From Heliocidaris tuberculata (lineage: Eukaryota; Echinodermata; Echinoidea; Camarodonta; Echinometridae): a stretch of DNA of 64,000 bases. The notes under the pieces are model-generated. The model was not told the origin of the DNA, ran no database searches, and was given only the letters and a program-made list of their open reading frames with translations. The stretch lies in the NCBI GenBank assembly GCA_025618425.1, contig CM046849.1:28170321-28234320 (forward strand), written 5' to 3'. Every line of letters starts with the position of its first letter. Positions within the stretch are counted from its first letter, which is position 1. Made by a program: the position numbers and the translations under genes. This document shows, piece by piece, positions 9,788 through 20,640 of the stretch.

Positions 9788-11731
9788 GCCAGTGGTTTTT
9801 ACAACATGTCATAATGTACAGTATATTCGTCAATGTAACGTATTAGGCATAATATGAGAAAATAGTTACGAAATCATCTCGAACATATAGTTCTTTTGGC
9901 CCGAATATAACGAGGTTCAAAATCCACGCGATGAAGGGGGCGGGGGCGGAAGATGTTGCGGCCCCCATCCCCTCCTCGCAAGCCTAGCATGGGCTGTCAC
10001 AACTTAGCTTACCTACTATCTCAACGCAAACGCGTATGCGACACTCTAGACGATTAGCACATTTGCGCCGAGATCATAGCATTGATAGAAGTATCCAATT
10101 TAGCCGTCTTGAAAGCAACGCTGATGGGAAAGACGATAAAACGAATTGGCGGAACTGGAGAAGGAAACGTTTAGTGACAAGGCCATGGGGGCTCTTTCCA
10201 AATGCTAAGTTTATGGCCGAGGAAAGTGTTCCACTCCTGAAAAGGGGTATCCATTCCATTTAGAAGATTAAAAAAAAAAAAAAAGAGACATAAGTTTTTA
10301 AATTCCTTTTATTGTTGTTTGCAATATTTCCCTTTTCCAAAATGTCCTTTTGATTTGACGTGCTCTAATTTAAAATGATTTTCATACGTCGGAAACAACG
10401 GGGGTTACTGGACAAATACCTGCTCACCCCCCCCCCCCCCCAAACGAATGGCAAAACAGGCACTGCTGAGAGGTTTGTCATAGAAAAACGCCGTAATAAT
10501 GTATCGAGATGCACCACTGATTTGCAAAACAGTTTTTAATAATGTCAAAAAAGGATAACGGAAAAGAAAAAAAAAATATATGAAAAGTCAAGGAAAAATA
10601 AGGTTTCCTGGATATTCCATATATACTGATATATCTATTCCAAGGGTTCCGTTGTAATGAAAATCCCAATAATGTCGATTTTACGCGTATCAGTATCACC
10701 ACATCCTTGAAACATAATAGTTCCTCGAACTTTTGTCAATCAAACTTGAGCAACTTAGGATTGATTTGGTAGAGGGTGTTACCATTATCGTGGGAGTACA
10801 CCCCGTTGTTCCTTACCCCTCGTAGAAAACAAATTGCTGATGACGGGCACGTTTTACACTTGATACACTATCAAATGGTGTTACTTTTACCAAATTGCCA
10901 CAATTCCGATGAAACGTTACTCACCTGAGGTATACTTTATACTTCTTTTGCTTAGTGATGATTGCCAGCCAGAAAAAATGTCAAGGCTTTCGTGTTTCAT
11001 TATCTTGTCCTGACGCATCTTTCCTTTCGGATAGATTCCCTCATGTTTTGAAAAGCTGTCCCCAAAACGAAAGAAAAGGTCGCGAAATGGTGATTGTAAC
11101 TAGTAGCGATATTGATTGACTTCTTTCATTTCAGATTGATACGAAACTTGAATAACATGTTTAGGTATCACTGCCTCTTGGGATTTTGTTGGATACAGCC
11201 GGGCAGAAGTGTTCTTTGATTACAACAGACACCCAAGCACTGTTCCTAAAGAAGTTAATTAGGCTTTGTATTACATATTACTGGGTCATGTCTAATGAAA
11301 ACTTGAAAAAAGTGTTCGTCTAATCCTCTCTCGTCTACACCTACTTCATGTTTGATCCAATCGGTTTATCATTCCCAAACACCCAATTCATATACCAGTC
11401 ATTAGTAAGCAATATCACTTGTTATGTTCCCTTGTATACTAATAGTCTAGATATCATGAAGTCCAGTGACCAATTGCGCAACTGATATTTTGTTACTGCA
11501 CAATAGTGTCTGCTGTCCGGGTCTTGCTAAACAAATGTGTCCTCACCCTTTTTTTTTTTTTTTTTTGCACAGACCAAACATGCCAAATGAAGGATGTAAT
11601 GAAAAGTTTCATAGACCAATCGAGAATTAATGCAAACTGACAGTAGCCCAAATCGAGTAATGAATAAACTGCCAATTAAATGGACAAGGTAAAAAAATAA
11701 CTTGACGAAATAATATAAAGACAGTAAAGAC
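9788..11731. other. intergenic sequence with poly-C tract
   Basis: Contains a poly-C run at about 10428-10441 and A-tracts near 10270 and 10565. Overlapping ~75- and 61-codon open frames on opposite strands near 10036-10263 show no domain. Nothing else was recognised. Confidence 0.35.
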
Positions 11732-11860
11732 CTGGGCCCTCTTGCATAAAAAGTTGCGATTAAACGCAACTCGATTTTCAACCAATGATGGCGTATTTGG
11801 GATTTGCGTTTATTTTTTTGAGTTACGTTTAATCGCAACTTTTTATGCAAGAGGGCCCAG
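11732..11860. mobile_element. 129-bp MITE, CTGGGCCCTCTTGCA ends
   Basis: Left arm CTGGGCCCTCTTGCATAAAA (11732) is matched on the right by TTTTATGCAAGAGGGCCCAG, ending at 11860. Pairing continues through AGTTGCGATTAAACG and partly beyond, giving arms of about 45 bp around a ~40-nt centre. Ends in GGGCCC place it with other short MITEs here (32734, 39159). A minus-strand 124-codon open frame crosses this element and is not a gene. Confidence 0.85.
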
Positions 11861-11999
11861 ATTGATAGTAGACTAACGGGATGGCGAAGACATATAATCA
11901 AACTAATGGGATTTAGGAGAATAGGTTGTATACCAAAATCATGTCATGGCCTCCTTTGCCACCTCTTATTTTTTTGCTGGTCACGTGATATCAGAATTT

Positions 12000-12203
12000 C
12001 GTCTTGAGTTTTTTCAAACTATTTCCACTAACATTTGGAACATGAGTGCAGTTATTTTCAGTACAATCCTGTTTTATGTGACAGTGCTATATAATGACGT
12101 TCTTCTCCTGAGTTTTTTCCCCATAACATTTGGAACATGGGTGCATTATTTTCAGTACAATCCTGTGTTATGTGACAGTGCTATATAATCTAATGACGTT
12201 CTT
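12000..12203. repeat. imperfect ~97-bp tandem duplication
   Basis: Two collinear units share TTGAGTTTTTTC / CTGAGTTTTTTC, ACATTTGGAACATG, CAGTACAATCCTG, TATGTGACAGTGCTATATAA and GACGTTCTTC. Offsets are 95 to 99 bp, so small indels separate the copies. The plus-strand 80-codon open frame across them is probably a side effect. Confidence 0.85.
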
Positions 12204-12775
12204 CCACTAACGAATACAAAAAACGAGAAAACCGAGTAAGAGAAATTTCGAGAACATTGTAGAGGGTGTTCACCCGTGTAACAGGATATGAAACATTCTG
12301 TTACATGAAGATCATGTTCTGAATTAGGAGCGCCGACTCATTTTCGGGGTAGCGGGAAGGGCATTGATCGGTAGCATCATGAAGCTTCATGGTAGCATGC
12401 ACTTCGAAGGACAGGTAATTAGGAGAGGGGGAACTGCTTCAGTTTCCGCCCCTCTAGGCTCCTGTTCTGAACACGAGTAGGGTTCGGTCCTCGCAAGCCT
12501 AGTCACTCCTTTTCCTCGTGCCCCGCCCCAACCTCAGACAAGACACATTGAACCCCTGCCTGCACAACAATTCTTACATCAGACAAAATAGGTGTAAGGG
12601 CGACGCTTGGTTTCTCAGGGAGGGGGCACATATCAAATTAACTACAGGAATGCACTCTCCAACATGACTTGCCGGTTGCACAGAGAGATGCGTAACATGC
12701 AACGGTAAATGAAGAGGGGAGCTTGTCAGTCTTACATTGACAGCTGTGACTACGTACGACATGATACCTCTTATT
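12204..12775. other. intergenic sequence, nothing recognised
   Basis: Moderate GC from 12330 to 12560. No exon-like frame, tRNA-like box or inverted repeat was found. Confidence 0.35.
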
Positions 12776-12800
12776 TTTATTTATTTATTTATTCATCTAT

Positions 12801-12835
<35 letters not shown>

Positions 12836-12836
12836 C
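12776..12836. repeat. (ATTT)n microsatellite
   Basis: About 60 bp of ATTT units with one interruption (TCATC). Confidence 0.9.
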
Positions 12837-13131
12837 GAATGTTTATACAGAGTGGCCTGAATCAGAGTGGTCGACCAGCACATCGTTGCTTTGCAACGGA
12901 ATCCCATATCTCTAAAAACACTTTTGTATGATTTAAATCAAGGTTAAAGTCACTTTTCAATAGCGTTTTAGACCCATTTTTTTTACTAAGACACATCTGC
13001 TGATTAATAGGAAAGCTCATAGCGCACGCCTGTACCGGAAGTAGGCGTCACAACAAAAGTAAAATAGTGCCGCCATCGGCGAATGTCTTACAGCTATTGC
13101 CGATCTCTCGAATTCACCGTATACACGTCTC

Positions 13132-13191
13132 TTTGGAGCCAGAAGGGCGTTAACTCACAGCAATGAAAATTAACGCCCTTCTGGCTCCAAA
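13132..13191. repeat. perfect hairpin, GGAGCCAGAAGGGCGTTAA family (copy 1)
   Basis: The 22-bp arm at 13132-13153 is a perfect reverse complement of 13170-13191, with a 16-nt loop. The arm core is GGAGCCAGAAGGGCGTTAA. Two related hairpins occur at 15379-15453 and 61571-61640. It has no protein-coding capacity. It could be a very short MITE or a stem-forming insertion element. Confidence 0.9.
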
Positions 13192-14508
13192 CAGATTATT
13201 AGGCTTTTGACTATGAGTGAACTCGAGGGCGTTGAACCGCACCGTCATACTCTTTCTTTTTGCATCTCTTTATCTCCCCGTCCGTCCCTCTCCATAACTC
13301 TTTCACCATTTCTACTCCATCCGCCCTCCCCCCTCCCACCCTCCTTCTAATTTCTAGAAACGTTATCCACAATCAATGAAACTCTATCGTGTAGCAGGGA
13401 ATCTTAACTCTAAAAGAGTACACCGAAGCTCGCATCGATTAGAAGCCAATTTACCCCCAAACGGTCATCGGACAATAACACAGGAGAAATCCATTTTGCA
13501 TCCGAAGTCATTGACTTGCTCGTCCTATTCGTCCTACACTACCCGTCCACGCCATTTGGATGTAAAGTAGTACGTCTGTTTCTTGTGGGGACTATGGCGT
13601 TAGATGGCGGCGACATATCGGGTTGCATGTTGAGCCGCGGGATGCGAAATGAAAAATCGCATTTTCATTCTTGACTCCTGGCTTTCCGAGAATATGCAGC
13701 CATTTTTATGCAGTTGTGGCTATTGATTTTTCATATTTTTACATTTCCCGTTCTGAAGAAAAGCACATCCCCGTGTTGAAATCACGTTTCATCTTCCAAT
13801 ATGCAAAGCGTGCTTCCACACAGCATTCTCCTCGTGTCCGAGTCAATATATTATTTTAGTTGCTCAGTGTACATATTTCGAAGTCGAGAACTGAGGATCC
13901 ATGAATTGATTAATTGGTTGGGAATAGTAAGTTGGAAAATCAGAGCAGAAATATTATGCGATACAATACAAGTGCTCCAGTTTTTTTCCTCTGTCGTATG
14001 ATCTACAGCTGACAGTCAGGCCGAAGCTACAGTCGATGCTTTAACATGTTCATGGATTGTCTTGAGACCTCCGAGGAATTGTCTGGGCAGTAGGACATGG
14101 TACACAGTACACACTGTCGCATACAGTGATCTTTATAGTCAGTATCCATGAGCCGTATCTGACACATCACTATGTTTAACTTCCATCAATGTCATCATCG
14201 ACATATAATGTTCCGAATTTCCTGTTCTCTCATAGGTCAATCATTTGGTTACGGAATGTCCAAAATGTTCCTGTGTTGAATGCAAATTAGAAGAGTTCAA
14301 TAACATCATGAACGTCGTTCAATCGTTTGCCCATTATTTAAAAAAACGGCTGGGCAAATCATACAGCGGTTCTCGGTTTTTTTTTATATACCCTGTGAAA
14401 ACAAAATACATCATGACCACTCATATCATTCTAATGCTTCATGCGATTTACGTGAGGATGATCAAGAAATAGACTCTGGCGACAATAGACATTCCTATCA
14501 TGTCTATT
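13192..14508. other. intergenic sequence
   Basis: CT-rich from 13260 to 13350. A few 60-75 codon open frames with no recognisable motif. No repeat pairing was found. Confidence 0.35.
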
Positions 14509-15152
14509 GCCAGTCAGACCCAACTTCGGAAAACCAAGCACATGTACATGCATATGTATACTCCGAAAACGGCGTAAACGCACGATGAATACAGAGCCCC
14601 CATCGTTCAGTGGAAGGTAGTGTGAACAAAATGCATGGGGAAAATATTGCAAAGTCGACCTGCCAGCGATATATATTAAAAGAAAAAAAAAAAATTCAAT
14701 TCAAATTAACATTTATTTTCTTCCATTGCTTTTGTTGACAGTTAACATTTGTTCACAAAGTACAATATAATATAAAGTAACATTTTTAAAAATAATCAAA
14801 TAAGTTTAAATACAAGGAAGAAGCCGCGAATCCCAGTAAGCTTACACTTGTAACGGGTATGCCTGGGAACACAAGTACAATATGTTGTAGATATATTTAT
14901 TTCAAATATTACTCATTTAAAAGTAGTTTCATAATGACGAATCATTCAAGAACTTTCAAGGTAATTGAGACGCAGCATTAATTTGGAAAAAATATATACC
15001 ATTAGCAGGTTGACTCTGCAAGATTTTCCCTATGCCTTTCGTACACACTGCCTCGTACTGAACGATGAGGGCTCTATGTTCATCGTGCGTTATACGCCGT
15101 TTTCGGAGTATACTCCTGAGCTCTGTTTTCCGAAATTAGGTATGACTGACTA
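14509..15152. repeat. large inverted repeat with ~165-bp arms
   Basis: The left arm (about 14509-14675), reverse-complemented, matches the right arm (about 14989-15152). Landmarks are GACTCTGCAAGATTTTCCC / GACTTTGCAATATTTTCCCC, CACTGAACGATG / TACTGAACGATG, TTCATCGTGCGTT and ACGCCGTTTTCGGAGTATAC. The 313-bp centre carries a retroelement-like tail. This is either the TIR pair of one fold-back element or two opposed copies of one repeat. Confidence 0.8.
14690..14870 (-). mobile_element. LINE/SINE-like 3' tail inside inverted repeat
   Basis: On the minus strand it ends in GAAAATAAATGTTAATTTG then GAATTG and a T-rich run, the same tail style as 2602-2745. The upstream part contains ACTGGGATTCGCGG. 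No coding portion was recognised. Confidence 0.35.
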
Positions 15153-15220
15153 CGTAGGGCCTTCCCCAAGAAAGCAAAATTGATACCCGGACAGCAAAAA
15201 TCTCTAGATGTTTGACAAGA

Positions 15221-15368
15221 TGATCAAGAAAGGGACAACAATGACAATACGCGTTTTCAAAATCATGAAATTGATATTCGGGCCACTTTTATCTTCATAC
15301 GTAGAGAAATGGACTGTGACGGCAATAAACGACTTTTAAAATATAGGAAATTGATTCTCGGGGAACTC
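15221..15368. repeat. degenerate ~80-bp direct repeat
   Basis: Two units (about 15221-15285 and 15301-15368) share AAGAAAGGGAC / AGAAATGGACTG, a central ACAATAC / GCAATAA and GAAATTGAT followed by TCGGG. A third partial relative starts at 14457 (GATGATCAAGAAATAGACTC), linking this region to the inverted repeat next to it. Confidence 0.45.
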
Positions 15369-15378
15369 ATGATATTGT

Positions 15379-15453
15379 CTGTTTGGAGCCAGAAGTGCTC
15401 TATATAACTCCTGTACTTTGGCACATCGTTAACGTCCTTCTGGATCTCAACAG
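15379..15453. repeat. decayed hairpin, same family (copy 2)
   Basis: Left CTGTTTGGAGCCAGAAG. Right end reverse-complemented CTGTTGAGATCCAGAAGG, then GTTAAC. The outer ~18 bp still pair, while the inner part has diverged. Compare the perfect copy at 13132-13191. Confidence 0.65.
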
Positions 15454-16311
15454 TTGATATCTACTCTGTTTGCCGACAGGTTACTGTTTAAGAAAAAAAA
15501 GGTGTGACGAAAACAAGAGAGGCATATAAAAGATGATTAGGCCATGGAGTTTGACCTGAATAGATGCTTTAAAAAACTATTTTCAGTCAGGGGTGTCGGT
15601 GGAGCGGAGGGGGATTCCCGCATTGAAAATCTTTTATTACTTCGCCAATTTTTCGGATAAGAAATGGATTGAACTACTTTATCTTACTCATCTTTAAGAA
15701 AGACCTCGTCAACGCTAAGGGTGAAAATTCGATCCCTTTTCTGGCTGATTATTTAATGTTTGTTGGACATTAATGCATACCGAGCAGTGTACTAAGCAAC
15801 GCCAACCCAATATCTTCTTCTTGTAATAAAGAACAAACAAAACAGCCCGTAGTAATTTTGACATTTCACAACTTTAAGCTACGATGGATCCATGGTTAAT
15901 ATGGACAGGCTTTATCAAAAACATCTCTTTCGTGCTTATGACATACATAGTGCATCACGAAATGTAGCAATCCATGTATGGGGGCAGTCCGTCTTTATTA
16001 GTGTTGCCCTCATGTGCAGAGATCAAATATTTGATATGGACTACGCGTTACATGAGAAGTAGGTTAAACTTACAATTCATCACATCGTGCGTGTGTGTGT
16101 TCATGATCGTGGGGAATATAGCACCGTACTTTGACGTTCGTCGTTTTGAATTTTTAAGTGCAGACATTTTTCGGATCATCTTTTTCAAAAAGGGAAAGAG
16201 CTTCGCGTGGTATTCAGCTCTTAGTCTGTTGATAAATCTGTGAAGTTTTGTTTTAAAAGTAAATTATTTAGGTCTACCGTGAAATAACAGATATAAGGGT
16301 TCTGTTCCGTG
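15454..16311. other. intergenic sequence, nothing recognised
   Basis: Open frames up to 89 codons without motifs. No repeat pairing was found. Confidence 0.35.
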
Positions 16312-16440
16312 ACGGATTAAGGGCTGGGGGGGGGGGGGTTCAACCCTCCCGTGTGCCCCTTTTAAAAATCCAATCTGGCATACCTCAAGTACACAAAAAT
16401 GGTGCCCCTTTCAAAGTGCATATCCCAGAGCACCTGAAGA
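16312..16440 (+). mobile_element. fragment of hAT-like poly-G element
   Basis: GTGACGGATTAAGGGC followed by poly-G and GTGTGCCCCTTTTAAA resembles the left part of the hAT copies at 9351 and 22717. The sequence ACCTCAAGTACAC recalls 6300-6310. No right end is recognisable. Confidence 0.45.
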
Positions 16441-16501
16441 AGGTGAAACTCCCTTTTTAACAGCGAGTTCGTAATTAATTCATGGTACGAAAGATCCTAT
16501 A

Positions 16502-16916
16502 AAGGCCACCGCACACCTTACGCTCGGTCTGCGATCCGATTTCAGAAGAAAATGAAATAACATTTGGCAAATCATTTAAAAACGAAAACTATTTTTGATT
16601 GAGGGTCTGAATAGTCATACAGCTAATACAGATAATACAGCCTTTGCCGAGTTTTTTAGTCAGTGGAATAGCCAAATCGGCTCCGAGTCGTAGTGACGTT
16701 ACAAAAATCGTGCGATTGCCTACGATTTGAAACAAACCTTGCCCTTATTCCCTGTAGAAAGCTGACAGCCCACCCAAACCCTATGTTTAGTATTCATATT
16801 ACTTTTCAGAACCTGTATAGGGTAGATTTCATTTGTTAAAATGCCAATATTTAATGTCATAGCGATTTATTTCACAAATCGGATCGCAGACCGATCGTAA
16901 GGTGTGCGGTGGCCTT
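16502..16916. mobile_element. 415-bp TIR element with 41-bp near-identical ends
   Basis: The left end 16502-16542 begins AAGGCCACCGCACACCTTAC. The right end 16876-16916 is its reverse complement with one mismatch in 41 (CTCGG against ATCGG). Such close ends suggest recent activity or gene conversion. The interior has no transposase frame. Flanks are TATA on the left and AATA on the right, so the exact target duplication is unclear. Confidence 0.9.
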
Positions 16917-16966
16917 AATATGCACGCGCACGCGCATTTGTTTTGGTCTGCGCGCTGCTTGTTTAC

Positions 16967-17571
16967 AGGCCAAGTCCACCCTAATTTCAAGTTGACTTGA
17001 ATAAATAGAGTAAAAAAAAAAAGCATAAAAGTGAAAATTTTATTGAAATTGGAAGTAAAATAAGAAACTTACGGCATTTTGAAGTTTTGCATTGTTTTTC
17101 ATGAAACAGTGATATGCATAACATGGGCGGTATGCAAATAAGTGAGCCGATGATGTCACACACTCACTTTACCTTATGTATTTTATTATATGATATTAAA
17201 AATATTTAATTTTTCTGCTCCAAGAATGTAAAGCGTGGTTTGACTCCTCATGGAATGTGTAAGAACATCATTACTTTAACTTATTTTGATACAAGGGAAA
17301 GATTCTTTATCACATCTATAAAAATTAAAAATATTTGAAATTTCATATAATGAAATACATAAGGAAAAGTGAATGTGTGACGTCATCGGCTAACTCATTT
17401 GCATACAGTTCATGTTATGTATATCACTGTTTCGTGAAACTATGAACAATTTTTAAATGCCGTAACTTTCTTATTTTATATCCGATTTCAACCAAATTTT
17501 CACTGTCATGCTTGTTTAATTTTATTCTATTTATTCATACCAACTTGATATTAGGGCGGACTTGGCCTTTA
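16967..17571. mobile_element. ~600-bp fold-back element (long inverted arms)
   Basis: Starts AGGCCAAGTCCACCCTAAT and ends ATTAGGGCGGACTTGGCCT, followed by TTAA. The arms pair over roughly 245 bp each (16967-17215 and 17330-17568) with scattered mismatches, around a unique centre of about 115 bp. Both arms carry the block GTGAAAATTTT, GAAAT(T/C)GGA and AATAAGAAA, which is shared with the element at 26630-27227. No open frame for a transposase. Confidence 0.9.
17132..17404. promoter_or_regulatory. paired octamer and CRE-like motifs inside fold-back element
   Basis: The left arm has ATGCAAAT (17132-17139) and TGATGTCA (17151-17158). The right arm has TGACGTCA (17378-17385) and ATTTGCAT (17397-17404). 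ATGCAAAT is the POU octamer and TGACGTCA the CREB/ATF site. Only the motif match is seen; activity is not implied. Confidence 0.3.
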
Positions 17572-18029
17572 ACATGTAAAATCATAATGGTGCTCGCATT
17601 GTGGTCAATTGTAGTCGGTACAAATGACCTTTATCATCTGCACATGCGCAAATTGTATATACGAACTGGCTTATGAGTCCTCGCTGGTTCTGCCAATAAA
17701 CGCCGTGTCATGATTATTTCGCCGCTGCGGTTTATTTTAGGCTGCTTACGGCATCATGGGGAAACGTGGCTTTAGGTTGTTTACCGCTTTAGTGCGCCCG
17801 GTATGAACAGGCGAAACCAGATCAGATTCAAGTCACCATGCGTCGTCTTTGGACTTCATCATTACACGCATGATTTCCACCAGACGTGTATTATGCATAG
17901 AACATGGTCCATGATGTTGATGTAACAGTTCATCTTCAGTAGATTGCAATGCATATTTTACCAGATCAGTTTATCAGCGGAAACACAGATTAAATAGCAA
18001 ACATATAAATCTTCTCATGCATTTCAGGG

Positions 18030-18032
<3 letters not shown>
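17572..18032. other. intergenic sequence, nothing recognised
   Basis: No gene or inverted pair was found. Confidence 0.35.

Positions 18033-18078
<46 letters not shown>
18033..18078. repeat. (TA)n microsatellite
   Basis: About 46 bp of pure AT dinucleotide repeat. Confidence 0.95.
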
Positions 18079-18081
<3 letters not shown>

Positions 18082-19493
18082 AAGCATTTTCTTTGGGTCC
18101 AACCCGACACATGTAATCCTGACGTTGGATCTTCATCAAGCTTTATACCACTTTGCATTTAAATGCGAAAACTTTGTGTTATTGATGAATAAGGTTTCTC
18201 TCTATCATGGCCTAATGAGAGTGAGGTATAGTTATTAATTCATAATCTTCACAAAAGGTGAAGAAAAAACGAGTGAAAAGGGGAGGGCAACACCTGAAAA
18301 ATAGATATCAGGACTTTGAAATTGCGAAGACAATCGACAATCGTCACGTCACGGTGGCCGATGTGACTCTACCTTAAAGAAACGGTTGGGGCATAATGCC
18401 TATAAAAATGACACTAACGCTTTCTGCTGAGCAAAACAAAATATGCCCGAACTCACCATTTAGGGGTATTTTTCACTGAGAAATTACTACCAATTTATTA
18501 TTGCTCTAAATACGTTTTTGCAGTCATTTAGACAAGATCTCTACCCGTTTCATAGGTTTAGAATGACTGATACTAACTTTAAACCCGGAACTGTTTAGAT
18601 ATCCTTCCTTTTGTTCGACGAGGTGATGTAAAAGTTGTATTTCTTTCCTTTTATATGCAACATTTTGTGGTTTGGGTCAATAACATGTCATTCATAGTCA
18701 CTGGATATAGAACAAGTTTTCCTAAATACATAGATTCTAGATAATTTTCTCAACTTGTGCCTATTCCTTTTGATTATTACCGAATTCCGTTGACATGTTT
18801 GACGCCAAAAAGGATTTTGTTTAAACAGAAATGGGCATTATAATCCTAAATTTATAATCACTGCTTAACATATAGATTGGTAATTTCTAATAAAGGCATT
18901 TTCATTTCCCATGAAATCCTTTTGGTTGGTTAAGTTTAGCACTTAAATCCGAATATAAAGAAGAAAAACAAAGATTTATTTAACCCTTGAAAAATCTAAG
19001 ATGAAAAAACAAATCTTCGTAAAGCCTCAATCCGATTAATACTTAAATTTAGTGTAATTCTCGATAATTGATTTTCCACACTGTATCCCGTTCTTTTGAG
19101 AGTATTATGTTTTAACAAAATTTATCGTGATCATCTCTTTTCATTTCAACCGCACAGCTTTTATCTGATATTTTGCTCTTGATTAAATATTTATGAAATT
19201 CGTCCTAATATGGTGCGCAGCTTTGGAATTGGGAAGGGGTTGTCGAACCAATTTCGACGAATTTTCACAAATATCATGCATTAAAAAACGAAGGATAACA
19301 AATGATTTGCAGAGTTTCAAACTGCCGAAGAGGAATAGGAAAGGCCTTTAGTTATTAAAATGAACTGACAAAATGATGTTTATCGTTAAAAAAAAATTGT
19401 GGTAAAAATAAACTGAAACGAAAGAAAGAAAGGAAGAAAGAAGAAAGCCCACAATACATTCGACAACATTCATTGCATAGATAAACGATAGAT

Positions 19494-19499
<6 letters not shown>
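18079..19499. other. AT-rich intergenic sequence
   Basis: Many stops in all frames. No tRNA-like box, TIR pair or exon-like frame was seen. Confidence 0.4.
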
Positions 19500-19544
<45 letters not shown>

Positions 19545-19552
19545 AGGGGAGG
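19500..19552. repeat. (GA)n followed by G-rich run
   Basis: (GA)n at about 19500-19538, then GGGGGGAGGGGAGGGAG. Confidence 0.9.
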
Positions 19553-19738
19553 GAGACAATAAGGTGGGCGTGTCACACTCCATCTTTTTATAGCGATGCC
19601 CCTGCCTAAATTGTAAGGTTATACTTCTAATTTCATGATTATCTTGCGATAAAAGGCCTCATCATCTCAAATGCCTTTCCGGGTTCTATTTCCGTATATT
19701 CTCAACAATTCCTCTTTTCTTCTCTTCCCATTTGAACC

Positions 19739-19960
19739 ATGACGCTTTTCCAGAATACCTTCAACTTCATCCAAAGACAATGTCTGAGCTGTCGTCGTTC
19801 TTCGGTCACATTTTCGCTTCTAGCTGAAGCAGACGAGCTTTATTTGGAGGAGCACAGCTGCACTTATCAGCGTTTGGTTGACTTTTACGCTCATTTTGGA
19901 GGGGTCATCTTTCAGAAGCAGAATAATTGCGACGCCACAGCTTTATATTCACAAAATCTG
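19739..19960 (+). CDS. candidate coding exon (unknown protein), ends at splice donor
   Basis: An ATG in good context (A at -3) opens 74 codons that end in phase 0 at a consensus donor, CTG/GTAAGT at 19961. A TGA two codons upstream of the ATG means the exon starts here, or at an internal acceptor after TTTTCCAG (19754). The protein has ordinary composition: an N-terminal basic, Cys-containing stretch (QCLSCRRSS), then SLLAEADELYLEEHSCTY and a glycine/aromatic segment (FYAHFGGVIFQKQ). From memory there is a weak resemblance to the start of the GRAM-like domain of FAN/NSMAF-type BEACH proteins. This is a guess and not an assignment. No following exon was found. The (CTT)n tract beginning about 100 bp downstream would be intronic. 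GC is higher than in the flanks. Confidence 0.35.
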
Positions 19961-20065
19961 GTAAGTAAGATTCATGAAGGAAAATATTGGGGATGATTTT
20001 CATGTCTATGTATATACACAAGTAATCTCAATTTTGAAAATGACCTTGAGGCATGCAGTTAGCCT

Positions 20066-20149
20066 CCTCCTCCTCCTCCTCTCTTCTTCTTCTTCTTCTT
20101 CTTCTTCTTCTTCTTCTTCTTCTTCTTCTTCATCATCTTCTTCTTCTTC

Positions 20150-20197
<48 letters not shown>

Positions 20198-20271
20198 TTC
20201 TTCTTCTTCTTCTTCTTCTTCTTCTTCTTCTTCTTCTTCTTCTTCTTCTTCTTCTTCTTCTTCTTCTTCAT
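20066..20271. repeat. compound (CTT)n / (CAT)n microsatellite
   Basis: Blocks of CTT, then CAT, then CTT, about 205 bp in all. All frames on both strands stay open through it (poly-Ser, -Leu, -Glu, -Lys), which is an artefact. Confidence 0.95.
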
Positions 20272-20339
20272 GAACATTTTGATAATTCACATTATTTTTG
20301 TAAATTTTCTGTGAGCACTAGAACATTATAAACTTTTTT

Positions 20340-20574
20340 TTTTAACCAATAAACATAAAAAACATTAATCTTCACTGCCAAATGATCTTGTAAACAGTAG
20401 TTAGGTGGAATTTGTACAAAAGTTCTGCTTCAATAACAAAACTTCAGTGGACAGGGAGAGGGTCATTTTTAAAAAAAATTTTGTTTGTTTGTTTGTTTTT
20501 GTTTTTTTTTAGGCGGGGGAAGGGTTTTGAAGTAAAAAAAGACATAAAAAATAAAAAGTTATGCACGTAAATAT
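20340..20574. other. intergenic sequence with (TTTG)n
   Basis: Includes T-rich (TTTG)n at 20480-20510. Nothing else was recognised. Confidence 0.4.
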
Positions 20575-20640
20575 CATTATGCGAGGGAGCGTTGCCACCG
20601 AGCGAAAAGGAAAGCATTTTAAAACATTGAAATTTTACCG
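20575..20640. repeat. dispersed GCGAG-motif repeat (copy 1)
   Basis: ATGCGAGGGAGCGTTGCCAC followed by CGAGCGAAAAGG and ATTTTAAAACATTGAAAT aligns with 29182-29240. It is a short dispersed repeat of unknown type. Confidence 0.4.

Noticed and set aside
20006..20331. Poly-Ser, poly-Leu, poly-Glu and poly-Lys open frames
   Set aside because: Translations of the (CTT)n/(CAT)n microsatellite.
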